From positions 956,476 through 1,020,475 of the forward strand of contig NZ_PKMC01000001.1 of assembly GCF_002849225.1 (NCBI RefSeq): DNA of 64,000 nucleotides. The letters run 5' to 3'. Below are positions 18,060 through 25,863 of this stretch, piece by piece (within the stretch, counting starts at the first letter, position 1; every line of letters begins with the position of its first letter). The position numbers and the translations under genes were made by a program. The stretch comes from Actinomyces sp. UMB0138 (GTDB taxonomy: Bacteria; Bacillota; Negativicutes; Veillonellales; Veillonellaceae). A model generated the notes under the pieces. That model ran no database searches and had not been told where the DNA came from. It saw nothing but the letters and a program-made list of their open reading frames with translations.

Positions 18060-19238
18060 ATGTCTAAACGCAATACCCCTCTATCCATTGCTACCCGCGT
18101 CGTAAACGACTTCTCTGCAGCGCGGCCCCATGATCAGTATCAAGCAGTAGTACCACCCATTTATCTCGCCTCCACCTTTGCTCAACATGCCGACGGGACC
18201 CCAGCGGCCTACGGTTATCAGCGCAGCGGCAATCCCACCCGCGGTGCCGTCGAATCAGCGGTAGCTTACGTCGAGGGCGCCGAACACGCCCTCGCTTTCG
18301 CTACGGGAATGGCTGCAAGCGCAACTATTTTCTCTTCCCTAAAGGCAGGCGACCGGGTACTGCTAACCTCCTCCGTTTACGGCGGCACTTTCCTGTTTGC
18401 AGAGAAGTTCTTCGAGGCACGAGCCATCGAATATCAGTTCGTGCCCGACTTCAACGCGATAACTGAAATCCCTTCTGACACCGCCCTTATCTTCGTCGAA
18501 TCGCCCACCAACCCCACTTTGCGAGTCACCGACATTGCGCACGTAGCCGGCCTGGCGAAGCAAAGCGGCGCGAGGGTAGTAGTCGACAACACCTTCTCTA
18601 CCTCCTACCTGCAAGACCCACTCGCACTCGGGGCAGATGCGGTCGTTTACTCGGGAACAAAGTACCTGGGAGGGCACTCTGACGTCCTGGCAGGCTTCAT
18701 CCTCACCAATGATGAGGAATGGTATGCGAGCTTGAAGATTGCCTCAAAAGCACTGGGCAATCCCCTTTCTCCTTTCGACTCCTACTCCATCCTGCGCGGC
18801 CTAAAGACTCTAGTTATCAGGATGGACCGCCAACAGCAGAACGCCCTCGAACTACGAAAAGCACTAGAAGAGCACCCCGCAGTCGAGCGCGTCCTTACAC
18901 CCGGGTGGTATTCAGAAAAAGAGGCTCAAATCCACGCTCGCCAATCGCATGGCGACGGCGCCCTCTTCTCATTTGAGCTGAAGAAAGGCATCGATTTTCA
19001 CACCTTCGCCTCCCACCTCAACATCATTCGCTTTGCCGTATCGCTGGGCTCGGTAGAAACCCTAATTTGCCACCCGGCCACCATGATCCACGAAGACCTG
19101 ACCCCCGAAGAACGAGAAAAGGCAGGCATCTCGGATCAACTGCTCCGCCTCGCTGTAGGAATTGAGGACGTGGCAGACCTGCGCGCCGATCTACTTGGAG
19201 CGCTTTCTTATGTAACCCCACTAAATAACGAGGAATAA
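18060..19238 (+). CDS. cystathionine gamma-lyase / gamma-synthase family PLP enzyme
   Basis: Cys/Met metabolism PLP enzyme, 392 aa, the usual length. The PLP lysine is Lys201 in VYSGTKYLGGHSD; the phosphate contacts YGYQRSGNPTR and the substrate-side SLGSVETLICHPA motif are intact. Family members interconvert cystathionine, homocysteine and cysteine, and sequence alone does not separate lyase from synthase or sulfhydrylase. The leader peptide and the linked cystine-type importer favour a role in getting or recycling cysteine. The ATG at 18060 has no strong Shine-Dalgarno. The stop overlaps the start of the binding protein (TAATG). Confidence 0.88.
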   Translation: MSKRNTPLSIATRVVNDFSAARPHDQYQAVVPPIYLASTFAQHADGTPAAYGYQRSGNPTRGAVESAVAYVEGAEHALAFATGMAASATIFSSLKAGDRVLLTSSVYGGTFLFAEKFFEARAIEYQFVPDFNAITEIPSDTALIFVESPTNPTLRVTDIAHVAGLAKQSGARVVVDNTFSTSYLQDPLALGADAVVYSGTKYLGGHSDVLAGFILTNDEEWYASLKIASKALGNPLSPFDSYSILRGLKTLVIRMDRQQQNALELRKALEEHPAVERVLTPGWYSEKEAQIHARQSHGDGALFSFELKKGIDFHTFASHLNIIRFAVSLGSVETLICHPATMIHEDLTPEEREKAGISDQLLRLAVGIEDVADLRADLLGALSYVTPLNNEE

Positions 19239-20020
19239 TGAAAAAGACACTACGTTTCATTGCCGCCAGCACAATCGCAGCACTTGCACTAGTAGGCTGC
19301 TCTAGCTCCGCCTCGGATTCCGCTAAGAAAATAGAGTCTGAAGGCAAAATCCGGGTCGGTATTGAAGGCACCTTCGTCCCCTACGGCTACCATGATCCTT
19401 CGGGCAAGCTAGTGGGCTTTGAGGTAGAAATTGCCAAGCAGATCGCCAAATACATGGGAGTGAAACCCGAGTTCATTGAAACTAAGTGGGATTCGCTCAT
19501 TGCAGGCCTGGACACCAATAAGTACGACATCGTAATCAACAACATCAACCCGACCGAAGAACGCAAGCAGAAGTATGACTTCACCAAGCCATATGCTCTT
19601 TCTCGTCCGCAGATCCTGACCAAGGAAGACTCGGACATCAATTCGCTTGCGGACATCAAGGGCAAGAAGTGCGCCCAAACTCCCTCTTCGGACTATGGTC
19701 AGACTGCCGCCAAGGCGGGCGCAAATGTAGTTCCCTCCCAGGGCTTTTCCGAATCGACCCAGTTGATTGCCAACGGTCAGGCTGACTGCACGGTCAACGA
19801 CGTGGTCACGGTAGCTGCCTTCTTGAAGAAGAACTCCCAGAAGGGTTTCCGCGCCGTGGACGTTCCCGACGCGGAACCAGTAAAGATCGCGATCATGCTC
19901 CCGAAGCATCAGGAGGAGCTAAAGAAGAAGCTCAATGCCTCCATCTCTAAGGGACAAGATAACGGAGCATTCTCGTTGATCTTCATCCAGCAAATCGGCG
20001 AAGATATCTCCCCCAAGTAA
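19238..20020 (+). CDS. amino-acid (probably cystine) ABC transporter substrate-binding lipoprotein
   Basis: 260-aa extracellular solute-binding protein of family 3. The signal peptide ends in a lipobox (LALVGC) with the lipidated Cys21. The two-lobed binding fold shows IRVGIEGTFVPYGYHD and the family stretch GFEVEIAKQIAKYMG. Starts inside the stop of the PLP enzyme. The Cys-rich leader and the transsulfuration gene upstream suggest cystine or a related sulfur amino acid as ligand; this is an inference, since glutamine- and histidine-type binders look alike at this level. Confidence 0.85.
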   Translation: MKKTLRFIAASTIAALALVGCSSSASDSAKKIESEGKIRVGIEGTFVPYGYHDPSGKLVGFEVEIAKQIAKYMGVKPEFIETKWDSLIAGLDTNKYDIVINNINPTEERKQKYDFTKPYALSRPQILTKEDSDINSLADIKGKKCAQTPSSDYGQTAAKAGANVVPSQGFSESTQLIANGQADCTVNDVVTVAAFLKKNSQKGFRAVDVPDAEPVKIAIMLPKHQEELKKKLNASISKGQDNGAFSLIFIQQIGEDISPK

Positions 20021-20028
20021 GGACTCTA

Positions 20029-20697
20029 ATGCATACAATCACGCTTTGGATCGAGGCCTTTCCGCAGTTGCTTGCGGCAACCGCCAAGGTCACTATCCCC
20101 CTATCGCTCGTTTCGTTCGTAATCGCGCTGTTGCTAGGTATCGCGACCGCCCAGCTGAGGCTGTCTAAACTGGCCGCGGCCCGGTCCATTGCGTGGTTGT
20201 ATGTATGGATTTTCAGGGGGACTCCCGTCCTCGTCCAACTATTTATCGTCTTCTACGGCCTCCCAAAACTAGGCGTCTCCTTCTCTCCATGGACCGCCGC
20301 AATCGTTACTTTCTCGCTTAACTCGGGTGCCTACATTGCCGAGGGCGTGCGCGGGGCGCAACTGTCCATCCCCGCCGGCCAATGGGAAGCTGCCTCAACG
20401 CTGCGGCTAAGTCATTGGCAAACACTGCGCCACGTCATTGGGCCGCAGATCTGGCGCATTGCCTTGCCCCCACTCGGAAATGAATTTGTGAACCTAGTAA
20501 AGTCCACCTCGCTTGCCTCGGTAATCACGATCTCCGATGTGTTCCAGGTAGGCCAGCAGATCACCGCCCGCACCTACGAACCGCTCATTCTTTACACCGA
20601 GGTAGCAGCCATCTATTTAGTCATTTGCACGGGCCTTACATGGCTGCAGGGCTACTTAGAAAAGAAAACTTCAAAGTATGTGGTAACCAATGATTAG
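20029..20697 (+). CDS. amino-acid ABC transporter permease (HisM family)
   Basis: 222-aa inner-membrane permease with about five transmembrane helices. The family N-terminus (LLAATAKVTIPLSLVSFVIALLLG) and the coupling-helix EAA loop (EAASTLRLSHWQTLRHVIGPQ) are clear. It lies nine bases after the binding protein and overlaps the ATPase gene by eight bases, so the three importer genes are coupled. Confidence 0.92.
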   Translation: MHTITLWIEAFPQLLAATAKVTIPLSLVSFVIALLLGIATAQLRLSKLAAARSIAWLYVWIFRGTPVLVQLFIVFYGLPKLGVSFSPWTAAIVTFSLNSGAYIAEGVRGAQLSIPAGQWEAASTLRLSHWQTLRHVIGPQIWRIALPPLGNEFVNLVKSTSLASVITISDVFQVGQQITARTYEPLILYTEVAAIYLVICTGLTWLQGYLEKKTSKYVVTND

Positions 20698-21415
20698 CAT
20701 CAAAGACCTCTCAAAATCCTTCCCCGGCAAAGCGCATGCCCTAGATGGGGTTTCCGCTTCTTTCGCCCCCGGAAAAACGACAGTGATTGTTGGCCCTTCC
20801 GGATCGGGTAAATCAACTCTTCTGCGCACGCTCAACCTGCTCGAAATACCAGATGAAGGCCATCTACAGGTGGAAGACGCCGAGTTGGCTTTCCCCACGA
20901 AGGTCAGCCGCGCAGCCAAAGAGAACCTCCGCCAGCACTCGGCCATGGTCTTCCAGGGCTACCACCTGTTCCCCCACCTAACAGTTAGGCAGAATGTCGA
21001 GCTAGCTCCGAAAGTTTTGAAACGAAAGGGCCCTCTCGACACAGAACGGCTGCTCCAAGATGTAGGCATGGCCGAAAAGGCCGACTCTTATCCCGCTGCC
21101 CTTTCTGGCGGGCAGGCACAGCGCGCCGCTATCGCAAGGGCAATGGCGCTAGAACCAAAGTACCTTTTTTGCGACGAGCCAACCTCCGCCCTCGACCCGG
21201 AACTAGCCGCCGAGGTATCGAAAGTGTTGACCAAACTCGCTGCCCGCGGCCAAGGATTAGTAGTGGTCACGCACGACATGTCTTTTGCCCGCAGGGTTGC
21301 CGATGCGGTGCTGTTACTTATAGATGGAAAGATATATTTCGACGGAACGCCCCAGGAATTCTTCAATTCCACGGACGAACGAATCGTACAGTTCCTGTCG
21401 GTATTCGAGGGCTAA
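20690..21415 (+). CDS. amino-acid ABC transporter ATP-binding protein (GlnQ family)
   Basis: 241-aa ATPase of the polar amino-acid importer. Walker A GPSGSGKST is at residues 35-43, the Q-loop reads MVFQGYHLFPHLT, the signature is LSGGQAQRAAIARA, Walker B is YLFCDEPTSALD and the switch His is in VVTHD. The middle segment (LAFPTKVSRAAKENLRQ) is of the cystine/arginine importer type. It ends the cysteine-controlled unit and overlaps the convergent DUF2316 gene by four bases. Confidence 0.93.
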   Translation: MISIKDLSKSFPGKAHALDGVSASFAPGKTTVIVGPSGSGKSTLLRTLNLLEIPDEGHLQVEDAELAFPTKVSRAAKENLRQHSAMVFQGYHLFPHLTVRQNVELAPKVLKRKGPLDTERLLQDVGMAEKADSYPAALSGGQAQRAAIARAMALEPKYLFCDEPTSALDPELAAEVSKVLTKLAARGQGLVVVTHDMSFARRVADAVLLLIDGKIYFDGTPQEFFNSTDERIVQFLSVFEG

Positions 21416-21702
21416 CGCTCGTCGCGCACGCCGAACCACCCTCTGGCGCTGCGCCGAGCCCTCTCGGTCAACTTGCTGAACGGGTAGACTTCCCCACCGG
21501 CATCTTTGACTGCCGTCTCGAGCTTGTCGCGCAAAAGCCACACGAGGGCGGGATCGCACCCCGGAGCCAAGGACAAAGTCTGGCGGGTAGTGGCCACGTC
21601 CAACCCGGCGCGGTCAGCAAGGCCTTCTACGCCGAGTCCACTACGTTTTAGATTCTCTGCTAGTTCGGCGGCGGTATTGGCGGTTTCCTGACGATCCAGC
21701 AT
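21412..21702 (-). CDS. DUF2316 family protein
   Basis: Small 96-aa protein of unknown function. The family pattern is clear: an N-terminal part with NLKRSGLGVEGLADRAGL that looks like a helix-turn-helix, DPALVWLLRDKLETAV, and the C-terminal SARGWFGVRD. It may bind DNA, but this is not shown. It ends four bases inside the importer ATPase gene on the other strand and lies upstream of the ABC ATPase gene on its own strand, with only 11 bases between them, so it may head the operon or be read separately. Confidence 0.75.
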   Translation of the reverse strand: MLDRQETANTAAELAENLKRSGLGVEGLADRAGLDVATTRQTLSLAPGCDPALVWLLRDKLETAVKDAGGEVYPFSKLTERARRSARGWFGVRDER

Positions 21703-21713
21703 AAAAATCCCAA

Positions 21714-22391
21714 CTACTTTGAATCAGACCTGGTTAGTCTACCCCTGTCAATCTTGTATATCGACTGGGCCCAGTTCAACGCCTCTAGATCGTGTGTCAC
21801 CATGAGCACCGCATGTTTTTGCTCGGCCTCTTCTGCCAGTAGATTCATGACCAGTTCTGTGCTTTCAGAATCCAGATCCCCAGTGGGCTCATCGGTAATA
21901 ATCAGCTCCGGCTCGTTCACTAGGGCCCGGGCAATAGACACCCGTCGCAATTCCCCACCAGAGAGCTCGCTGGGCATCGCTAAAGTCAAGTCCGCTATCC
22001 CGAGCTTCTTCATCAGCTCCAATGCTCTAGGTAGCACTTCGTCCTCATCCTTGTCTGCCATAGCGGCAGGCAACAGCACGTTTTGCAAAATAGTCAGAGA
22101 CGGCAGCAGGGAAGACTGCTGGGTGACATAGCCGACCGTCTTATTGCGCAGATGAGAGATTTCGCGGTCAGTTAGCTCTGCCAGATCTTTCCCGCAGATG
22201 TGCACGGTTCCAGTATCGGGTTCCAAAATACCCGTGAGCAGGTTTAGCAAGGTAGTTTTGCCGTTGCCGGAGCGGCCGACGATAGCTACGAATTCGCCCT
22301 CGTCAATAGTTAGATCTACTTTGTCTACTGCCGCAAACGGCTTGCCACGGCGCACAAAAGAACGGCTAAGTGCCTTAGCTTCTAGAATCAT
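21714..22391 (-). CDS. ABC transporter ATP-binding protein (LolD/MacB type)
   Basis: 225-aa ATPase of the type that works with FtsX-like permeases. Walker A GRSGNGKTT is at residues 39-47, the Q-loop is in TQQSSLLPSLTI, the signature LSGGELRRVSIARAL, Walker B LIITDEPTGDLD and the switch MVTHD. It follows the FtsX-like permease by two bases. Such pairs do not import nutrients by the usual route; they move lipids, peptides or work as mechanotransmission devices. Confidence 0.9.
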   Translation of the reverse strand: MILEAKALSRSFVRRGKPFAAVDKVDLTIDEGEFVAIVGRSGNGKTTLLNLLTGILEPDTGTVHICGKDLAELTDREISHLRNKTVGYVTQQSSLLPSLTILQNVLLPAAMADKDEDEVLPRALELMKKLGIADLTLAMPSELSGGELRRVSIARALVNEPELIITDEPTGDLDSESTELVMNLLAEEAEQKHAVLMVTHDLEALNWAQSIYKIDRGRLTRSDSK

Positions 22392-22393
22392 GC

Positions 22394-23605
22394 CTACTCC
22401 CCTGCCCTAAAGGTCAGATAAGTTTCCTTAGAAAGGACTTTTCGCGTGGCCAATGCGGCCGCAATAACGGCGGTAAGAGTCGAGAATATTAGGCAAGCCA
22501 GCGCCAAGCAAATTCCCGTTGCCCATCCGGTGGGCAAATATGGCAATTGCATATTTGACTGAATGAGTCCCGCGAAGGGGTACATGATTAGTGCCCCTAG
22601 GAATACGCCCACGGCGCCGCCGCTAGCTCCTAACATGGCAGCTTCCGTCATTAGCAGCTTCACCAGTTCGGCTTTTCTGGCTCCCAGGATTCGCAGGGTC
22701 GCTAGTTCTCTCTTGCGCTCGTTGGCGGTGGCCGCGAACACCGCGACCAAAACGATAATTCCGGTCACCCAAAATAGTCCTAGGAAACCGAACATGTAAT
22801 TAGTAGTAGATCCCAGGGTGGCCTTCATCTTTGAGGTCAGCCCCGCAGGAGTTACTGCGCCCACCTCACGCATATCGCCCATGGCATTGATGTAGGCGGC
22901 TACGTCCTCCGCTTGGTAGCCCTTCTCTACTTCAACCAACACATTCGACACAGCCTTGTCGACGCCCGCCACAGCGGGACGGCCAACGGCTTTCGAATAG
23001 CTGATCACCATCTTCGTGGTATTCGGATTGATAAATACGGAGTTGTCAAAGCTCGTGCCGGTGGGGGCCAGATGGGCTGCCACGGGGAACTGGTGATTGA
23101 ACAGCTTAATATTGCCGTTCTCCGCAGGGACGATGTTGGCGCCCGCGATTACTTGCCCGTCTTGCAGCTTGTCGGAATATTGGGAACGAATCCACGGCGC
23201 AATAACGAAGTCTGTTTTAGGGTCAAATCCAATGATCTGAAGCTGGGTGGCGCAGCATGGCGCCTTCAGCGAAGAAATGTAGGTTTGCGTGGTTACGTTC
23301 TTTACCCCCGCCACTTTCTTCACGGAGGGCGTCGGGTCCTTCTTGAAATAGAAGGTTCCGGGATTGCCCTTCGTGAAGATCCCAGCGGCTTCCTTTTCTG
23401 CACCCTTGGGGACGACCATGATGTCGGCTCCCATTCGCGCCTTCACGCTGGACAGCCCTGCCTTCATCGAAAGTGCTGCCAGAGATCCGCCAAAGAAGAC
23501 GAAGGAAAGGACTGCTACGACGACGATCAGTCCGACTGTGCGACCGGGCTTCGCCGATAGATTCTTCTTGGGTAGCTTTCCTAAAGTGACGAGGTTTGTA
23601 GACAT
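22394..23605 (-). CDS. FtsX-like ABC permease with Cys-rich outer domain
   Basis: 403-aa membrane protein with one N-terminal helix, a large extracytoplasmic domain (about residues 50-265) and three C-terminal helices, the MacB/FtsX layout. The conserved cytoplasmic stretch ANERKRELATLRILGARKAEL is typical. The outer domain carries the motif APCCATQLQIIGF with two adjacent cysteines. Together with the iron box upstream, this suggests a role in metal or redox chemistry at the cell surface; that is an inference. FtsX-like permeases of this kind are known in the FTR1-P19 iron loci, but neither FTR1 nor P19 is in this window. Confidence 0.85.
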   Translation of the reverse strand: MSTNLVTLGKLPKKNLSAKPGRTVGLIVVVAVLSFVFFGGSLAALSMKAGLSSVKARMGADIMVVPKGAEKEAAGIFTKGNPGTFYFKKDPTPSVKKVAGVKNVTTQTYISSLKAPCCATQLQIIGFDPKTDFVIAPWIRSQYSDKLQDGQVIAGANIVPAENGNIKLFNHQFPVAAHLAPTGTSFDNSVFINPNTTKMVISYSKAVGRPAVAGVDKAVSNVLVEVEKGYQAEDVAAYINAMGDMREVGAVTPAGLTSKMKATLGSTTNYMFGFLGLFWVTGIIVLVAVFAATANERKRELATLRILGARKAELVKLLMTEAAMLGASGGAVGVFLGALIMYPFAGLIQSNMQLPYLPTGWATGICLALACLIFSTLTAVIAAALATRKVLSKETYLTFRAGE

Positions 23606-23607
23606 TA

Positions 23608-24012
23608 CTACTTAGTTTCAGCTCCGTTGCGTAGATCGAGGTATGCCACTACTGCGCTGATAACGATAGCTAGTACGCTCAGAACCAGTAGCGTCGGGCG
23701 GGTAAGTGAGTGACAGTGCATCATAGCCATACCACAAACGCCAATCAGCTTGGTGACAATGGCAATTTCGAGCGCCGCCACGAGGACGACTGCAATGGAT
23801 AGGCCTGCGCGTACCTTTGGCGCAACGAAGAGTGTAATCAGGCCGAGCAGGGCTATCACAACGCCAATGCCGAGGGAGGCCTGAGCAGTCCAGTGGCAGG
23901 GCATGTAGTCGCCCGGCTCACCCATGCACACAGGTGCGAAGGTGAAAGGAGCAACAGCAATCAAGATACCTAGAGCTAATGGGGAGATAGCTCCGATTAG
24001 TTTAGTTTTCAT
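23608..24012 (-). CDS. DUF4418 family membrane protein
   Basis: 134 aa from the ATG at 24012 (the frame is open 15 codons further but a GAAAGAGAAG site precedes this ATG). Four hydrophobic segments are seen. Conserved Cys, Met and His residues face the ends of the helices (FAPVCM, DYMPCHWTA, CGMAMMHCHS), which is the family hallmark and could bind a metal. It is the first gene of the DUF4418, permease, ATPase operon and stands directly behind an iron box. Function is unknown. Confidence 0.8.
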   Translation of the reverse strand: MKTKLIGAISPLALGILIAVAPFTFAPVCMGEPGDYMPCHWTAQASLGIGVVIALLGLITLFVAPKVRAGLSIAVVLVAALEIAIVTKLIGVCGMAMMHCHSLTRPTLLVLSVLAIVISAVVAYLDLRNGAETK

Positions 24013-24071
24013 CGCTTCTCTTTCGAAGGCTATTTGGACAGCAAAATTGTGTCCCACCCAACCCGATAAAG

Positions 24072-24090
24072 CAAGGTTAGCCTTACCTTT
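24072..24090 (-). promoter_or_regulatory. iron box (IdeR/DtxR-type operator)
   Basis: On the minus strand the site reads AAAGGTAAGGCTAACCTTG. I count 14 matches out of 19 to the consensus TTAGGTTAGGCTAACCTAA, with the central GGCTAACCT intact. It lies about 60 bases before the DUF4418 start, so the operon is probably repressed when iron is plentiful. The regulator gene is not in the window. Confidence 0.8.
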
Positions 24091-24235
24091 TTCATATTTT
24101 CGTCGTGAAGGTCACACGGCGTAGCGAAAACAGGCATGACTTGCGCGAATGCACTTTCGCGTGCTTTTGAGTGTTTTTTCTGCCGGACTGTTAGCGATGG
24201 ATTTGTGCTTACGGCTAGAGCCGGCTTTTATTTAG

Positions 24236-24309
24236 TGGAGCGAGTGACGGGAATCGAACCCGCGTCATCAGCTTGGAAGGCTGAGGTTTTACCATTAAAC
24301 TACACTCGC
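24236..24309 (-). tRNA. tRNA-Gly(UCC)
   Basis: Complete cloverleaf on the minus strand. Acceptor stem GCGAGTG/CACTCGC, anticodon loop CTTCCAA with anticodon UCC, T-loop GGTTCGATTCC. The CCA end is encoded (24238-24236). Confidence 0.95.
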
Positions 24310-24414
24310 GTGTTCGCCATCTGGCGACTGGATCAGTGTAGCGTACTGTTTTCAGTTTTCCTAATCGAAGTTAATTTTCCTATTCCTCTTCGGTGGGGTA
24401 TATTGTACGAGCCG

Positions 24415-24488
24415 CGGGGTGTGGCGCAGCTTGGTAGCGCGCTTGCTTTGGGAGCAAGATGTCGCAGGTTCAAATCCTGTCACCCCGA
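24415..24488 (+). tRNA. tRNA-Pro(UGG)
   Basis: Complete cloverleaf. Acceptor stem CGGGGTG/CACCCCG, anticodon loop TTTGGGA between CTTGC and GCAAG, giving anticodon UGG; T-loop GGTTCAAATCC. CCA is not encoded. The 3' end is part of a duplicated 72-bp segment. Confidence 0.95.
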
Positions 24489-24553
24489 CGAACGAGGCCG
24501 AAAAAGGGCGAGAACGGGAGTTCTCGTCTTTTTTTGTGCCGAGTGAGGAAGGG
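24482..24553 (+). repeat. direct repeat copy 1: tRNA-Pro 3' end plus terminator
   Basis: 72 bp beginning in the acceptor stem of tRNA-Pro. It contains an intrinsic terminator (stem CGAGAAC/GTTCTCG at 24509-24526, then seven T). A second copy lies 97 bp downstream with two mismatches. Confidence 0.9.
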
Positions 24554-24578
24554 GTCGTAGGGAACGTGGTGACCGAAT

Positions 24579-24650
24579 ACCCCGACGAACGAGGCCGAAA
24601 AAGGGCGAGAGCGGGAGTTCTCGTCTTTTTTTGTGCCGAGTGAGCAAGGG
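24579..24650 (+). repeat. direct repeat copy 2: tRNA-Pro end remnant plus terminator
   Basis: Matches copy 1 at 70 of 72 positions. It begins with the last bases of the tRNA-Pro acceptor stem but no tRNA body precedes it. One change makes the terminator stem CGAGAGC/GTTCTCG, where a G-U pair keeps the fold. It looks like the scar of a tandem duplication or of an element that once used this tRNA end. Confidence 0.85.
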
Positions 24651-24671
24651 CGGGACTGCCCCGCGAGGCTG

Positions 24672-24704
24672 ATAAAAAAATCCCCGCACCGAGGTGCGGG
24701 GATT
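24672..24704 (-). terminator. intrinsic terminator after rpmF
   Basis: On the minus strand, AATCCCCGCACC/GGTGCGGGGATT (12-bp stem, two-base loop) is followed by a T-run. It lies about 17 bases after the rpmF stop. Confidence 0.9.
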
Positions 24705-24720
24705 GCAGTTATGAAACCGA

Positions 24721-24903
24721 CTAGGCGTCGATCTCGTTAGCCGGCTCAAAAAGACCTAGCTTTGCTGCTTTGGCTAGACGACGAGGCATTACAACGTCGC
24801 GGCCACCTGCGCGAACAGACTGCAGATCAGTCAGCTTAGCCTTCCAAGTCGACCGGCGCGTACGAGTATTTGCGCGGGACATCTTCCGCTTCGGTACTGC
24901 CAT
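24721..24903 (-). CDS. rpmF: 50S ribosomal protein L32, cysteine-free form
   Basis: 60 aa, beginning [21 protein letters not shown], the typical L32 N-terminus. The frame is open upstream, but the ATG at 24903 follows AGGAG. The two CxxC pairs of the zinc-ribbon form are absent; the C-terminal half reads [16 protein letters not shown], as in the zinc-independent actinobacterial form. Such versions often replace the zinc form under zinc shortage, but many actinobacteria carry only this type. I see no clear Zur site. An inverted repeat TCGTGC/GCACGA lies in the 5' region at about 24924-24942. Confidence 0.92.
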   Translation of the reverse strand: MAVPKRKMSRANTRTRRSTWKAKLTDLQSVRAGGRDVVMPRRLAKAAKLGLFEPANEIDA

Positions 24904-25056
24904 TTGGCCGCTCCTTCCAGGGCTCGTGCACTTTTGGCACGACTTAACTTTCGAGGGGTAGCCTGCGGCCACCACTTAGACAACTCATATACCCTAACAT
25001 TTGTGCCGGCTAAACCGGAATACGCGCCCTTTGCAATAGGTCACATTTGTGCAGTT

Positions 25057-25692
25057 TCATAGCGGAATTTCAACAGTTTTTGTGGCTTGGTAGCTTGTTT
25101 GCCCCGCTCCCCTAGTGAGCGCTTCTACTTCTTCTTCGAGTTTTTTGACTTCATTTTCACTTATTGGCAGGTGCATTGTTGCGAGTCTTGAACCGTAGGT
25201 GACTTCACTTATTTGCCATCCCGCGCCGCGCAGGGCCGCTTCTACTTTCCCTGCCACCGCATGTTCTACTCCCACGTTCCATATTTGGCGTTCCTCTAGG
25301 CGCACTAGTTTTGCCCGTTTCACTGCTTCGACTACGGAGTCGGTGTACGCCCGCACCAGCCCACCGGTGCCCAGTTTGATTCCACCGAAATACCTGGACA
25401 CTATCGCTACTACATCTATTAGTTCTCGGCCGCGGAGGGCTTCAAGCATTGGAGCACCGGCGGTGCCCGAGGGTTCTCCGTCGTCGCTGGAGCGTTCGAT
25501 GGGGAGGCGGCCGTCCGCCCTCACAATGAACGCGGTGCAGTGATGGCGAGCATCGGAATACTCTTTGCGCACGCCCTCGATGGCTTTGCGCGCGCCTTCT
25601 TCGTCCCTAACTCGCACCATGGTGGTAATGAATTGGGATCGCTTGATCTCTATTTCATTGCGGACGGGAGAGACTCGTAGAGTTTTCACCAA
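25057..25692 (-). CDS. YigZ/IMPACT family protein (UPF0029)
   Basis: 211 aa. The N-terminal UPF0029 domain has the family signature DDGEPSGTAGAPMLEALRG, with SRYFGGIKLGTGGLVRAY after it, and a C-terminal DUF1949-like domain follows. The eukaryotic relative IMPACT affects translational control through GCN1; the bacterial role is not settled. It stands alone, divergent from the cysK leader. Confidence 0.92.
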   Translation of the reverse strand: MVKTLRVSPVRNEIEIKRSQFITTMVRVRDEEGARKAIEGVRKEYSDARHHCTAFIVRADGRLPIERSSDDGEPSGTAGAPMLEALRGRELIDVVAIVSRYFGGIKLGTGGLVRAYTDSVVEAVKRAKLVRLEERQIWNVGVEHAVAGKVEAALRGAGWQISEVTYGSRLATMHLPISENEVKKLEEEVEALTRGAGQTSYQATKTVEIPL

Positions 25693-25742
25693 ATTGCTCC
25701 TTTCTGACCCCCTAGCAGTTGCATTTCTAATAGCAAGATAGT

Positions 25743-25771
25743 TTGCGCCAGTTGTCTACAACCGCTAAGTT
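25743..25771 (+). promoter_or_regulatory. probable promoter of the cysK leader
   Basis: TTGCGC (25743-25748), 17-nt spacer, TAAGTT (25766-25771). It lies about 40 bases before the leader-peptide start. Predicted from sequence only. Confidence 0.45.
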
Positions 25772-25809
25772 TATCTTGGACCTTGTAAGTACGAGCAGCA
25801 GGAGGGGCT

Positions 25810-25863
25810 ATGAACGTCATCGTTGTCGCTACCATCGCCACCAGCTGCTGCCAGTGTATCTAG
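25810..25863 (+). CDS. Cys-rich leader peptide upstream of cysK
   Basis: A 17-codon open frame, MNVIVVATIATSCCQCI, with three Cys codons in its last five positions (25846-25851 and 25855-25857). It has a strong ribosome site, AGGAGGGG at 25800-25807. A terminator hairpin begins at the last base of its stop codon. This is the arrangement of a transcription attenuator that senses charged tRNA-Cys. Unlike the other cysteine leader in this window, it is translated from a normal 5' UTR. Confidence 0.8.
   Translation: MNVIVVATIATSCCQCI

Noticed and set aside
24136..24643. Open frames of 136 and 74 codons across tRNA-Gly and tRNA-Pro
   Set aside because: They read through tRNA genes and terminators (VERVTGIEPASSAWKAEVLPLNYTR is a typical tRNA antisense artefact).
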